Position numbers and translations under genes: made by a program
In this document: positions 17,300 to 26,249 of the stretch, one piece after another
Numbering within the stretch: position 1 is the first letter of the stretch
How the letters are laid out: each line of letters starts with the position of its first letter
Source of the DNA: Hominenteromicrobium mulieris
Lineage (GTDB): Bacteria; Bacillota; Clostridia; Oscillospirales; Acutalibacteraceae
DNA length: 64,000 nt
Reading direction: 5' to 3'
Assembly (NCBI GenBank): GCA_021029595.1
Contig: JAJJOY010000002.1
Location: forward strand, 186,001-250,000
The notes under the pieces: model-generated
Database searches by the model: none
Told to the model about the DNA's origin: nothing
What the model saw: only the letters and a program-made list of their open reading frames with translations

Positions 17300-18889
17300 T
17301 TAGCCGCGCATTTCGAGGTACTCGTCGTAGGTGGTAACGCGGTCGAACGTGCCGCCCTCGGGCAGAATTTCGATGATGCGGTTCGCGACGGTCTGGGTGA
17401 ACTCGTGGTCGTGCGATGCGAACAGCACGACACCCTTGAAATCGATGAGGCCGTTGTTGACGGCAGTGATGGACTCGAGGTCGAGGTGGTTCGTGGGCTG
17501 GTCGAGCAGGAGTACATTGCTGCCGAACATCATCATGCGCGAGAGCATGCAGCGCACCTTTTCGCCGCCGGAAAGCACCTGCACGGGCTTATAGACGTCT
17601 TCGCCGGAGAACAGCATTTTGCCGAGGAAACCGCGCAGATACGTTTCGGTGGTGTCTTTGGAATATTGCTCGAGCCAGCGGATGATAGAATCTTCCGTAT
17701 CGGTGAAATAGGCGGAATTATCCTGCGGGAAATAGGACTGACTCGTCGAAACGCCCCACTTGAATGTGCCGGCATCCGGCTCCAGCTCGCCCATTAAGAT
17801 TTTGAAAAGCGTCGGCACGGCGAACTCGTTTGATGCGGTGAACGCGATTTTATCCGTGCGGCCGACGGTGAACGTGACGTTATCAAGCACCTTTACGCCG
17901 TCTACGGTCTTTGTAAGGCCCGAGACGGTGAGGACATCTTTGCCGAGCTCTCTGTCCATCGTAAAGCCGACATACGGGTAGCGGCGGGAGGACGCGGGCA
18001 TTTCTTCGACGGTGATCTTATCGAGCAGCTTCTTTCTGGACGTCGCCTGACGGGACTTCGATTTATTTGCGGAGAAGCGCTGGATGAAGTTCTGGAGCTC
18101 CTTGATTTTTTCCTCCGCCTTGCGGTTCTGGTCGCGCATCATGCGCTGCATGAGCTGGCTCGACTCATACCAGAAGTCGTAGTTGCCGACGTACATTTTG
18201 ATCTTGCCGTAATCGACATCGACAATATGGGTGCAGACGTTATTTAAAAAGTGGCGGTCATGGGAGACAACGATGACGGTGCCCTCGTACTCAATGAGAA
18301 AATCCTCTAACCATGTGATGGCTTTGGCGTCGAGGCCGTTCGTCGGTTCGTCAAGGAGAATCATATCCGGCTGGCCGAACAGCGCGCGGGCCAAGAGCAC
18401 TTTAACCTTTTCGGTCTGGTTCAGAGTGCTCATGGTGTTATACATATCGTTGCTGTCGAGGCCGAGGCCCTGCATGAGCTTTGCGGCTTCGGTCTCGGCG
18501 TCCCAACCGTTAAGCTCGGAGAATTCGGCTTCAAGCTCGGCGGCACGGTTGCCGTCTTCTTCATCAAAATCGGGCTTTGCGTACAGCGCGTCTTTTTCCT
18601 GTGCGATCTCATACAGCCTTGCATTGCCCTGCATGATGGTATCAAAAATGGTTTGGTCTTCGTAAGCAAAGTGGTCCTGTTTCAGAACGGACATTCTGTA
18701 TTTGGGGTCAAACGTGACCTCGCCCTTACTGGGCTCTAAATCGCCGGACAAAATACGCAGGAAGGTGGATTTACCCGCGCCGTTTGCGCCGATGATGCCG
18801 TAGCAGTTGCCCGGCAAAAACTGGAGATTGACGTTTGAAAAGAGGTTCTGACCATCAAAATTGATGGCGACCCCGTTGACATTCAGCAT
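17300..18889 (-). CDS. ABC-F family ATPase
   Basis: A 529-residue soluble protein with two ABC domains and no membrane part. First Walker A GANGAGKST near residues 36-44 and signature-like LNQTEKVKVLLARAL, the inter-domain linker near 240-310 is Lys/Arg-rich, and the second domain has LSGGEKVRCMLSR and LLLDQPTNHLDLES. ABC-F proteins act on the ribosome in translation or antibiotic protection; this form resembles YkpA/YbiT housekeeping types. The second Walker A position is altered (TASNEF), as often seen in this subgroup. Confidence 0.9.
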   Translation of the reverse strand: MLNVNGVAINFDGQNLFSNVNLQFLPGNCYGIIGANGAGKSTFLRILSGDLEPSKGEVTFDPKYRMSVLKQDHFAYEDQTIFDTIMQGNARLYEIAQEKDALYAKPDFDEEDGNRAAELEAEFSELNGWDAETEAAKLMQGLGLDSNDMYNTMSTLNQTEKVKVLLARALFGQPDMILLDEPTNGLDAKAITWLEDFLIEYEGTVIVVSHDRHFLNNVCTHIVDVDYGKIKMYVGNYDFWYESSQLMQRMMRDQNRKAEEKIKELQNFIQRFSANKSKSRQATSRKKLLDKITVEEMPASSRRYPYVGFTMDRELGKDVLTVSGLTKTVDGVKVLDNVTFTVGRTDKIAFTASNEFAVPTLFKILMGELEPDAGTFKWGVSTSQSYFPQDNSAYFTDTEDSIIRWLEQYSKDTTETYLRGFLGKMLFSGEDVYKPVQVLSGGEKVRCMLSRMMMFGSNVLLLDQPTNHLDLESITAVNNGLIDFKGVVLFASHDHEFTQTVANRIIEILPEGGTFDRVTTYDEYLEMRG

Positions 18890-18929
18890 AGTTTGGTTCC
18901 TTTCAAATGGTGCTTTTATATTTTTCTTT

Positions 18930-19778
18930 TTATCTCAGTGCAAACCGCTCCACGGCTTCCGCGAAACCGTCTTCGATACACGGTGCGACGACGGCATCGG
19001 CAATCGCTTTCGCTTCCTCTATGCCGTTGCCGACGACGGCGGCGAAGCCTGCGGCTTTCAGCATGCCGAGGTCGTTGCCGTTATCGCCCGCCGCCATGGC
19101 GTTTTTGGGATCGATGCCGAGAACCTTGCAGAGCGAATACAGTGCGGTGCCCTTATCGCAGCCCTTTTTATTGATCTCGATGTTATCGACGTTCGAGAAT
19201 GTAAGCTCGATGCCGCCTAACTTTTGCAGGCGGGCCAAAATTTCCGGGCGGACGCTTTCCGGGATGAACATCATATTGATCTTTTCCGGCTCGGCGTGCG
19301 TTTCTTTTAAATACGCGGAGAGGTTGTCCGTGAACGTATAATCTTTTGTGAGGAAGTAATATTTTTCTTCAGGAAAGCCGAAAACGGTGCGGGCTTTATC
19401 CGGGTTGCCGCGCTTTGTAACGCCGCGCCCGTGCACGTAGTATTCCACATAAAGCTCGTAATCGTCAAAAATTTTCTGCACTTCGAGCGCGGTCTCGGTT
19501 GGAATGAGATCGGTGCAGAGCACTTTGTTTTCCAGAATATCCCACACGGCGCCGCCGTTTGAGGTGATGGCGTAGCGAATAAACGGCAGCTCGGTGAGGC
19601 ACGGCGGAATAAAATTGCGCACGCGTCCTGTGGCCGGGACGACCAGAATGCCTGCGTCGTTCGCCTTTTCCATGGCGCGGCGGTTGCGCTCTGAAAGTTC
19701 CGCGAAGCCGTGCAGCGTGGTGCCGTCCAGATCGAACGCGATGAGCTTGATGTTTCTTTTTGCTTCTGTGTTTTCCAT
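18930..19778 (-). CDS. Cof-type HAD-IIB phosphatase
   Basis: A 282-residue HAD hydrolase. Motif I is FDLDGTTLHG near residues 13-22, motif III/IV is MAAGDNGNDLGMLKAAG near the C terminus, and the type IIB cap lies between. Likely a cytoplasmic sugar- or cofactor-phosphate phosphatase. The ATG at 19778 fits homologous starts, but the only good ribosome site, AAAGGAG, is about 35 bases upstream with a perfect 9-bp hairpin between. An alternative ATG close to that site is out of frame. Confidence 0.9.
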   Translation of the reverse strand: MENTEAKRNIKLIAFDLDGTTLHGFAELSERNRRAMEKANDAGILVVPATGRVRNFIPPCLTELPFIRYAITSNGGAVWDILENKVLCTDLIPTETALEVQKIFDDYELYVEYYVHGRGVTKRGNPDKARTVFGFPEEKYYFLTKDYTFTDNLSAYLKETHAEPEKINMMFIPESVRPEILARLQKLGGIELTFSNVDNIEINKKGCDKGTALYSLCKVLGIDPKNAMAAGDNGNDLGMLKAAGFAAVVGNGIEEAKAIADAVVAPCIEDGFAEAVERFALR

Positions 19779-19788
19779 ATATACAGAT

Positions 19789-19809
19789 ATGGACTGCCGT
19801 GCAGTCCAT
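19789..19809 (-). repeat. Hairpin between ribosome site and start of the HAD gene
   Basis: ATGGACTGC-CGT-GCAGTCCAT is a perfect 9-bp inverted repeat with a 3-base loop. AAAGGAG lies at 19814-19820 on one side and the HAD start codon at 19776-19778 on the other. Confidence 0.75.
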
Positions 19810-19839
19810 TGCGCTCCTTTCCGAAAGTCATACCAATTA

Positions 19840-19868
19840 AATATACTGTAAAACCCGGAATAAAACAA
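19840..19868 (-). promoter_or_regulatory. Promoter of the HAD-IIB gene
   Basis: TTGTTT and TATATT on the minus strand are 17 bases apart; the predicted transcript begins near 19833, so the leader is about 55 bases. Confidence 0.6.
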
Positions 19869-19947
19869 GGGCTTATGCGAAATTTGGCAATTTCACAGCG
19901 AAATTTTGCAATTTCTCGTCGAAAATTCGCGTGTTTTTTGAAAACGG

Positions 19948-19976
19948 TTGTTTTCGGCACTATACAATGCTATACT
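19948..19976 (+). promoter_or_regulatory. Promoter of the PNPOx-like gene
   Basis: TTGTTT and TATACT are separated by 17 bases, 35 bases upstream of the start codon. Confidence 0.65.
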
Positions 19977-20011
19977 AAAGCCAACAAAGAACAAGGAGTT
20001 GTTTATTTATT

Positions 20012-20509
20012 ATGGATATGTCCCAAAAATCAGACATGACCAAAATGCGCCGCGCCGACCGCGCGATTTCCCGCGAGGATGCGCTTGCGGTCATTGACCG
20101 CTGCGCTTACGGCATACTTTCCCTTATTGCGACGGACGGCACGCCGTATGCGGTGGCGCTGAACGTGGTGCGTGACGGCGAGAAGCTGTTCTTCCACAGC
20201 GCGCCGGAGGGACTGAAGGTCAACTCTCTGCGCGAAAATCCGCAGGTTTGCCTGCTGTTTGTGGAAAACCCGACGATCTACGAAAAGGGGCTGACGACGC
20301 TCTATACCTCCACTGTGGTGCGCGGCAAAGTGACAGAAGTAACTGATTTCGATGAAAAACGCCGTGCGCTGCGTCTGCTTTGCGACCGTTTTGTGCCGAG
20401 TTTGACGAAAGAGGAAACCGGCTGCGTGGAGACGGGGCCGAAATCGACGGGTGTGTGGTGCATTGAGATGGAATCTGTCACTGGCAAGCAGAACCGCCGC
20501 ATGGGCTGA
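20012..20509 (+). CDS. Pyridoxamine 5'-phosphate oxidase-family (Nim-like) flavoprotein
   Basis: A 165-residue split-barrel FMN-binding protein. MRRADRAISREDALAVIDR and YGILSLIATDGTPYAVALN followed by FHSAPEGLKVNSLRENP are typical of the Nim-like branch, some members of which reduce nitroimidazoles. Cytoplasmic. Monocistronic with a recognisable promoter; AAGGAG is 13 bases from the ATG at 20012, so the ATG six bases on is an alternative start. Substrate unknown; drug resistance should not be assumed. Confidence 0.85.
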   Translation: MDMSQKSDMTKMRRADRAISREDALAVIDRCAYGILSLIATDGTPYAVALNVVRDGEKLFFHSAPEGLKVNSLRENPQVCLLFVENPTIYEKGLTTLYTSTVVRGKVTEVTDFDEKRRALRLLCDRFVPSLTKEETGCVETGPKSTGVWCIEMESVTGKQNRRMG

Positions 20510-20598
20510 TTTTTAAGAGATATAGAATTGTATAATGCATAAATGTGTTCCGTAGTGTCGAAAAATTCGTGCTGCGGAACATTTCTTTGTGGAATTTG

Positions 20599-20627
20599 TT
20601 GAAAGAAGCGGCCAAATATGGTATACT
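20599..20627 (+). promoter_or_regulatory. Promoter of the sensor-kinase-like gene
   Basis: TTGAAA and TATACT are 17 bases apart, with the predicted start of transcription about 60 bases before the ATG. Confidence 0.75.
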
Positions 20628-20691
20628 GAAAAAAATTGTGTGCGATTTAGGGGTTCGCGCACACAAACTTGGAAAAGTGAGGCGTTTTAAA

Positions 20692-21972
20692 ATGCTTTTA
20701 CCGGTCGTTTTTCTGTGCAATGCACTTTTATTTCTGACGGTTTTAAACAGCCGCTTTCGGCTACTGGCAGAGGCCATTGTTTCGGGCGGCGTGTTTGTGC
20801 TTTCTATTGTGCTGAATCTGCTGCTCTCCCCTGCCTTTAACGACGCGACGGGGCAATTCGGCAACGGCATGAATGTGCTCTTATTGCTGGTTGCGGCGGT
20901 ATTCCTCTACACGAACAATTTGGCGCAGAAGCTGAGCCTTTCTCTTTTGATGATCTGCAACTACGCGTTTTTGCTGCCCGTGACGACCACGCTTTTGAAA
21001 GCGCTGCCGTTTGCGGGCGACGGCATCTGGTCGGCGGTCATCGGCAGCTTACTGTACATTGTGCTGACATTCCTCTCTTTCATGACGCTGGCACACCCGT
21101 TTCGCTATTTTGCACAGCGCGGCGTTTCGGTGCTGTCTGTGGGGCTTTGTGCGGCGCTTGTTGTCTGTTTATTCTGCGCAAATGGAATTTTGCCGACTTT
21201 TTTCGGCCTGAACAGCGTAACGCAGCGCCTTATTCTGACAGCGGCGCTGTACCTTGTTTTGGCGTTTACGGTGCGTGCGGCATTTAACGCGGCAAAGTAC
21301 CAGGAGAGTGCCTGCACGGCCGAGCACCGCGAGCAGCTGCTCGGCGCGGAGGCGGATTATTTCCGCGCGATGGTGGGCAACGTGACAAACGCAAAGAACG
21401 CGCAGGAGCACCATGATTTTGTTTTGCATGAGATTGCGGCTGAGGCGCAGGACGGCAGCTGCGAGGGCGTACTGAATATCATCAAAGAGGAAACAGTCCT
21501 GCACGATCCGTATTTACAGCGATACAGCGAAAACCCGTATGTGAATGCAGTGCTGGCGGGCAAGGCGGCCTACGCGGCACACTGCGGCATCGTTTTGGAA
21601 AGCAATGTGGAGCTTGGCGCGGTGCGGCTGAAAACCATTGAATTCTGCGCGATTCTGAACGACATGCTGACGCACGCCATCGACTGCGCGGAGCACTCCG
21701 GCGCAGAGGAGCCGCGTGTGCGCATCACGGCGCTGCCGGTGGAAAACCGCATCACGTTTGAGGCGGTGTACTCGGCGCAGAAAAAACAGAAAAAGCGCAC
21801 ACCGGCGACGAAAAGCTCCGTGAACGACCTTGTACATAAGCTGTTTGAGCCGAAAAAGCCGCAGGTGCTCGGCATGGAAGTGGTACGCGGCATTTTGGAG
21901 CGGTACAGCGGCGCGATGGATCTTTTCGCGGCGGGCGGTTCCGAAATCTTGCGCATCATCATCAATAATTGA
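20692..21972 (+). CDS. Membrane sensor kinase-like protein, GHKL-type
   Basis: A 426-residue protein with six or seven predicted helices in residues 1-195 and a cytoplasmic C-terminal half. HHDFVLHEIAAEAQ near 240 resembles the H-box of GHKL sensor kinases, FCAILNDMLTHAIDCAEHS near 322 resembles the N-box, and LGMEVVRGILERYSGAMDL resembles the G-box end. Some ATP-lid glycines seem missing, so activity is uncertain. No response regulator gene is adjacent. I start at the ATG at 20692, preceded by GTGAGG, because the upstream extension is not conserved in character and lies over the promoter. Confidence 0.7.
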   Translation: MLLPVVFLCNALLFLTVLNSRFRLLAEAIVSGGVFVLSIVLNLLLSPAFNDATGQFGNGMNVLLLLVAAVFLYTNNLAQKLSLSLLMICNYAFLLPVTTTLLKALPFAGDGIWSAVIGSLLYIVLTFLSFMTLAHPFRYFAQRGVSVLSVGLCAALVVCLFCANGILPTFFGLNSVTQRLILTAALYLVLAFTVRAAFNAAKYQESACTAEHREQLLGAEADYFRAMVGNVTNAKNAQEHHDFVLHEIAAEAQDGSCEGVLNIIKEETVLHDPYLQRYSENPYVNAVLAGKAAYAAHCGIVLESNVELGAVRLKTIEFCAILNDMLTHAIDCAEHSGAEEPRVRITALPVENRITFEAVYSAQKKQKKRTPATKSSVNDLVHKLFEPKKPQVLGMEVVRGILERYSGAMDLFAAGGSEILRIIINN

Positions 21973-22003
21973 CGGTTTTAAATTTACTCTAAGGGGATAA
22001 AAC

Positions 22004-23101
22004 ATGGCGGACAAAAAGGGAATTCTTTATAACGAGGCCGCAAAGGCGTATTTTTACGGCGACTGTGTAAGCTCCATTGAACCGTACGGCGGCGGGCACA
22101 TCAACGACACGTTTCTGGCGCGCACGGAAAAGGGCAACTTTGTTTTGCAGCGCGTGAACGGGTATGTGTTCCCACACCCGGATGAGATCATGGACAACAT
22201 GGTGCACGTGACGAAGTTTTTGGCGGAGAAGCTTAAAAAGGCCGGCAAAGACCCGAAGCGTGGCACGCTGACGGTTTTAAAGACAAACGACGGCAAGGAT
22301 TATTATATCGACAGTGAGGGCAACTACTGGCGCTCGACGATCAACTTGGAGAACACAACGGCGTATGACTTTGCGGAATCTCCGGAGATGCTGGAAAAAT
22401 CCGGCGCGGCGTTCGGTGCGTTTCAGAACATGCTCTCTGATTACCCGGCAGAGACGCTGCACGAGGTCATCCCGCACTTTCACGACACCCCGGCGCGCTT
22501 CCGGCAACTGATGGACGCGGTACGTGAGGATAAAGCCGGGCGCTTAAAGAATGTTGCGGCCGAGCTGGAATTTGCAAAGGCACGCGAAACGGACTGCGGG
22601 CTTTTGATGAACCTGCTTGAGGAGGGCAAGCTGCCGCTGAAGGTGACGCACAACGACACGAAAATGAGCAACGTTTTGATTGATAACGCGACGGGTGACG
22701 CGGTGTGCGTCATCGATCTTGACACGGTGATGCCGGGCCTTGCGGCGTTTGACTTCGGTGATTCCATCCGCGCGGGCGCTTCCACCGGTGCGGAGGACGA
22801 AACCGATCTGACGAAGGTGCACTTCAGCGTGCCGCTCTTTAAGGCGTACACGGAAGGCTTCCTCGGCGAAGCCGGCAAGGCGCTGACCGAGACGGAAATC
22901 CGCACGCTGCCGGACGGCGCGAAGCTGATGACGTTTGAGGTGGGCATCCGCTTCCTTGCGGACTACCTGAACGGCGATGTGTACTTTAAGACGAAGTACC
23001 CGCAGCACAACTTAGACCGCGCACGCAACCAGTTCCACCTTGTGGCGGAAATGGAAGCAAAGCGCGATGAGACGCAGGCCATTGTGGACACGTATTTGTG
23101 A
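22004..23101 (+). CDS. Phosphotransferase resembling N-acetylhexosamine 1-kinase
   Basis: A 365-residue member of the aminoglycoside phosphotransferase/choline kinase fold. LKVTHNDTKMSNVLID holds the catalytic Asp and Asn, and VCVIDLDTVMPG the Mg-binding Asp; GGGHINDTFLAR is the nucleotide loop. The overall pattern, including FDFGDSIRAGAS, is that of NahK-like sugar 1-kinases, so anomeric phosphorylation of an N-acetylhexosamine is likely. It stands alone and is convergent with a Gfo/Idh dehydrogenase. Confidence 0.85.
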   Translation: MADKKGILYNEAAKAYFYGDCVSSIEPYGGGHINDTFLARTEKGNFVLQRVNGYVFPHPDEIMDNMVHVTKFLAEKLKKAGKDPKRGTLTVLKTNDGKDYYIDSEGNYWRSTINLENTTAYDFAESPEMLEKSGAAFGAFQNMLSDYPAETLHEVIPHFHDTPARFRQLMDAVREDKAGRLKNVAAELEFAKARETDCGLLMNLLEEGKLPLKVTHNDTKMSNVLIDNATGDAVCVIDLDTVMPGLAAFDFGDSIRAGASTGAEDETDLTKVHFSVPLFKAYTEGFLGEAGKALTETEIRTLPDGAKLMTFEVGIRFLADYLNGDVYFKTKYPQHNLDRARNQFHLVAEMEAKRDETQAIVDTYL

Positions 23102-23130
23102 TGAAATATTAAATTGAATATAGTAAAAAA

Positions 23131-23166
23131 ATCCTGCACAGCTTATCATGCGTGCAGGATTTTTTA
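23131..23166. terminator. Bidirectional terminator
   Basis: Arms ATCCTGCA and TGCAGGAT are preceded by seven As and followed by a T-run, between the convergent kinase and dehydrogenase genes. Confidence 0.85.
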
Positions 23167-23182
23167 TGTTCAGATTGTTAAA

Positions 23183-24472
23183 TTACTTGCCGTTTTTGAA
23201 CGCATCCATGTTGATGAGCTCGCCGCCGCGGAGGCGGGATTCTTCGGCTGCGAGCGCCATGAAGTGGCTTTCGAGGGAGTGCTCCAGCGTTGTGGTGCGC
23301 TCGGTGGCTTCGGTCTCGTTGATGAGCATATCGAGGAAGTCGTTCACGATGCCGCTGTCGCCGCCGCCGTGACCCTTGAGGTCGTTTGCAAGGAGCTTAA
23401 CATCAATGATTTCTTCCGGCTCGCCGAAGACACGGACGTGGATTTTATTCGAGAGCATATCGGCTTCGATCTCACCGTTCGTGCCCATGGCCTTGAAATA
23501 ACGGTAGCACTTTTCGGTGAACGCGCACATGGTGAAGCTCATGGTTGTGCCGTCCTCGAAGAGGAGGTTCGTCTGCTGGTGGTCGACGACGTTGTTGTCG
23601 CACATATAGACGCAACGGCCGTACTGACCGTTTTTCAGCGCTTCATAGGTGCGCTCTTCGGTGGGGTTCACGCCGCAGGCAACGCCCGCCATCCACGTAT
23701 TGCCGTTGCGGATGCCCGTTGCGGGGTTCGTGATGTAGATCTTCTCGGCGTCGAACTTGCAGTTTTCCTTCGCTTTGCAGCCGCCGAGGCAGTACGGCGT
23801 TGCGCCCTCCGGTGCGCACTCCTTTTTGAAGAGGTGCGTATCGCCGACGGAGGAAATGGCCTTACACTTTTTGCCGAGCAGCCAGGTGTAGATGTCCATA
23901 TCGTGGCAGCACTTCTGGAGGATCATGGGGCTTGTCTGGTCACTGTTGCGCCAGTTGCCGCGCACAAAGGAGTGCGCCTGGTGCCAGTAGCCGACGTTCT
24001 CGTTTGCACAGACGGAGACGACATCGCCGATTTTTTTGCTGTCGAGAATGGACTTTAATGTATTATAGAACGTGGTATAGCGCAGAACATGACATACGAT
24101 GATCTTGCCGGGGCAGTGCTTTGCAACCTCGATGATACGCTTGCACTCCTGAAGATCCGGGGAGATTGGCTTTTCCATCAGGATATTATAGCCCTTTTCA
24201 AGCGCCGGAATGGCGTGGTTGACGTGCTGGCGGTCCATGGTGGAAACGACCATGACATCGGCAAGCTTATCCTGCGCGAGCATTTCCTCTGCGCTCGTGA
24301 AGCAAAGCTCATCCTTGATGCCGTAGAGCTCTTTCGCTTTCTGTACCTTTTCCGGGTTGATATCCGCCACGGCGACGACCTTCATGCGGTCCGGGAAAAG
24401 CTTCTGCATGGAAGCGTATGTGCTGCCGCGGTCGCCGAAGCCGGCGATGGCAAATGTGATGGGTGCTTTCAT
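23183..24472 (-). CDS. Gfo/Idh/MocA family oxidoreductase
   Basis: A 429-residue NAD(P)-dependent dehydrogenase. The N-terminal Rossmann motif is FAIAGFGDRGSTYASM (residues 6-21), and EKPISPDLQECKRI contains the conserved Lys of the EKP motif. A Cys cluster near residues 232-248 (CAPEGATPYCLGGCKAKENC) is an insertion seen in some clostridial members and may bind a metal. A sugar or inositol derivative is the likely substrate. The ATG at 24472 has GAGGGGG upstream. Confidence 0.88.
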   Translation of the reverse strand: MKAPITFAIAGFGDRGSTYASMQKLFPDRMKVVAVADINPEKVQKAKELYGIKDELCFTSAEEMLAQDKLADVMVVSTMDRQHVNHAIPALEKGYNILMEKPISPDLQECKRIIEVAKHCPGKIIVCHVLRYTTFYNTLKSILDSKKIGDVVSVCANENVGYWHQAHSFVRGNWRNSDQTSPMILQKCCHDMDIYTWLLGKKCKAISSVGDTHLFKKECAPEGATPYCLGGCKAKENCKFDAEKIYITNPATGIRNGNTWMAGVACGVNPTEERTYEALKNGQYGRCVYMCDNNVVDHQQTNLLFEDGTTMSFTMCAFTEKCYRYFKAMGTNGEIEADMLSNKIHVRVFGEPEEIIDVKLLANDLKGHGGGDSGIVNDFLDMLINETEATERTTTLEHSLESHFMALAAEESRLRGGELINMDAFKNGK

Positions 24473-24586
24473 GGATTTTACCCCCTCTTCCTTTCGTAGA
24501 GAAACGAGATTTAATGGAATTATACAAACGGAAAGGTGCGGGCGAAGACAGGGCCGTCGCACACACCTTGCTGCTTTCTGAATTTG

Positions 24587-24615
24587 ATTATACGGGCAAT
24601 AACGGCAAAAAGCAA
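24587..24615 (-). promoter_or_regulatory. Promoter of the Gfo/Idh gene
   Basis: Minus-strand TTGCTT and TATAAT, 17 bases apart. It overlaps a small AACGGC/GCCGTT hairpin that may end citrate synthase transcription. Confidence 0.65.
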
Positions 24616-24643
24616 GCCGTTTTGGGCTTTTATGCCGTTTAAT

Positions 24644-26035
24644 TTACAAAACAGACTTTGCATCGTAATGGCGGTCCTTGAGCGGGATGTAGGTCTGACC
24701 GGTGGGCAGCGCGCGGTACGCCGGGCGGATGATGCGGCCGCCCGTTGTGAGCTCCTCAATGCGGTGGGCGCACCAGCCGGAGATACGCGAAACGGCGAAC
24801 ATGGGCGTGTAGAGATCTTCCGGAATGCCAAGCATCTCATAGACGAGCCCGGAATAAAAATCGACGTTGGCGCATACTACTTTCTCGTTCCCCGTAACTT
24901 TATGGAACGCGTCCGGAGCTAAGCGCTCGATGCGCTCATACAGCGCGAACTGGTCGGCGTAGCCGGTTTTGGCGGCGAGGGAACGCGCCTGTTTTTTGAG
25001 CTCGACGGCACGCGGATCGGACAATGTGTAAATGGCGTGACCGATGCCGTAGATGAGGCCGCTCTTGTCCCCCACCTCGCGGCGCAAAATGCGCTCGAGG
25101 TAGTTTTCCACTTCGTCATCGCTGTCCCAGTGCTGCACATTCTGCATGATGTCCGTCATCATCTGGCGTACCTTGTGGTTCGCGCCGCCGTGACGGAAGC
25201 CCTTCAGGGAGCCGATAGCTGCGGCGATGGTGGAGTAGATATCCGTTTGCGCGGAGGAAAGCACACGCGTGGTAAATGTGGAGTTGTTACCGCCGCCGTG
25301 CTCTGCGTGGAGCACCATGCAAAGGTCGAGCAGCTGGGCTTCTTCGTGCGTGAATTGGCGATCCTCGCGCAGGGCATTCAAAATCGCCTCCGCCGTTTTG
25401 TGCTGCGGCTCGAACGGGTGGAAAAACATGGTCTGTTTATCGTAATGGCGGCGCTTGACCTGATAGGCATACGTCATGATGGCCGGCATACGCGCAATGA
25501 GCGAGATGCTTTGGCGCATGTTATTTTCGAGTGAGAGATCGTCCGGGTCGTCATCGTAGGAATAGAGCGTCAAAACGGCACGCGCGAGCTTATTCATCAC
25601 GTCGCGCGACGGGTTTTTCATAATGACGTCCTCGGGGAAGTATTCCGGCAGCTCGCGGTTTTCGTAAAGGAGCTGACAGATGCGGTTATACTGGCGTTCA
25701 TCGGGCAGCTTGCCGAAGATCAAAAGCCACACGACTTCTTCAAAGCCGAAACGTCCTTCCGCGCGGCAGCCGTTGATGATATCCACAACATTCATGCTGC
25801 GGTATGTGAGGCGGCCGCTATCCGGAATCTTCACGCCGTCGCTGATGAGGTAGCCGTGCACGTTACAGACGTGCGTAAGGCCGGCCATGACACCGGTGCC
25901 GTCGCGGTTGCGCAGGCCGCGTTTGACGTGGTAAAGCTCGTATTCATCCTTTGTAATCTGGTTATTGGCACGATACTCGGCGCAAAGCTCGCTGACTGTT
26001 GTGCTGCTTGCACTTTCGTTTATCAATCTTTCCAA
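24644..26035 (-). CDS. Citrate synthase
   Basis: A 463-residue citrate synthase of the clostridial long form, condensing oxaloacetate and acetyl-CoA; this can supply 2-oxoglutarate for glutamate in an anaerobe. Catalytic histidines are in LHAEHGGGNNSTFTTR and YGIGHAIYTLSDPRA, with SLKGFRHGGANHKV between them. The start appears to be TTG at 26035, nine bases after AAAGGA; an ATG ten bases upstream overlaps the ribosome site and is out of frame. No aconitase or isocitrate dehydrogenase gene is nearby. Confidence 0.92.
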   Translation of the reverse strand: MERLINESASSTTVSELCAEYRANNQITKDEYELYHVKRGLRNRDGTGVMAGLTHVCNVHGYLISDGVKIPDSGRLTYRSMNVVDIINGCRAEGRFGFEEVVWLLIFGKLPDERQYNRICQLLYENRELPEYFPEDVIMKNPSRDVMNKLARAVLTLYSYDDDPDDLSLENNMRQSISLIARMPAIMTYAYQVKRRHYDKQTMFFHPFEPQHKTAEAILNALREDRQFTHEEAQLLDLCMVLHAEHGGGNNSTFTTRVLSSAQTDIYSTIAAAIGSLKGFRHGGANHKVRQMMTDIMQNVQHWDSDDEVENYLERILRREVGDKSGLIYGIGHAIYTLSDPRAVELKKQARSLAAKTGYADQFALYERIERLAPDAFHKVTGNEKVVCANVDFYSGLVYEMLGIPEDLYTPMFAVSRISGWCAHRIEELTTGGRIIRPAYRALPTGQTYIPLKDRHYDAKSVL

Positions 26036-26100
26036 AACTGCTCATCCTTTCCTGCGCGGCTCTTCGCACTGCGTTCCGCACATTTTCGCGTAGTAGATAT

Positions 26101-26129
26101 ATAATAGCGCAGAGTTGCGGTTTCGTCAA
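26101..26129 (-). promoter_or_regulatory. Promoter of citrate synthase
   Basis: TTGACG and TATTAT, 17 bases apart on the minus strand, about 65 bases upstream of the start. Confidence 0.75.
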
Positions 26130-26249
26130 GCATTTTTGAATTATGAAACTCAATATCTTTCATTTTTATCTTGATTTATTCTACAAAAAATAAATTTAGC
26201 ACAAAATATTGCATGAGTGACAATAAGTTTTTTCATCTTGAGGTGTAAA

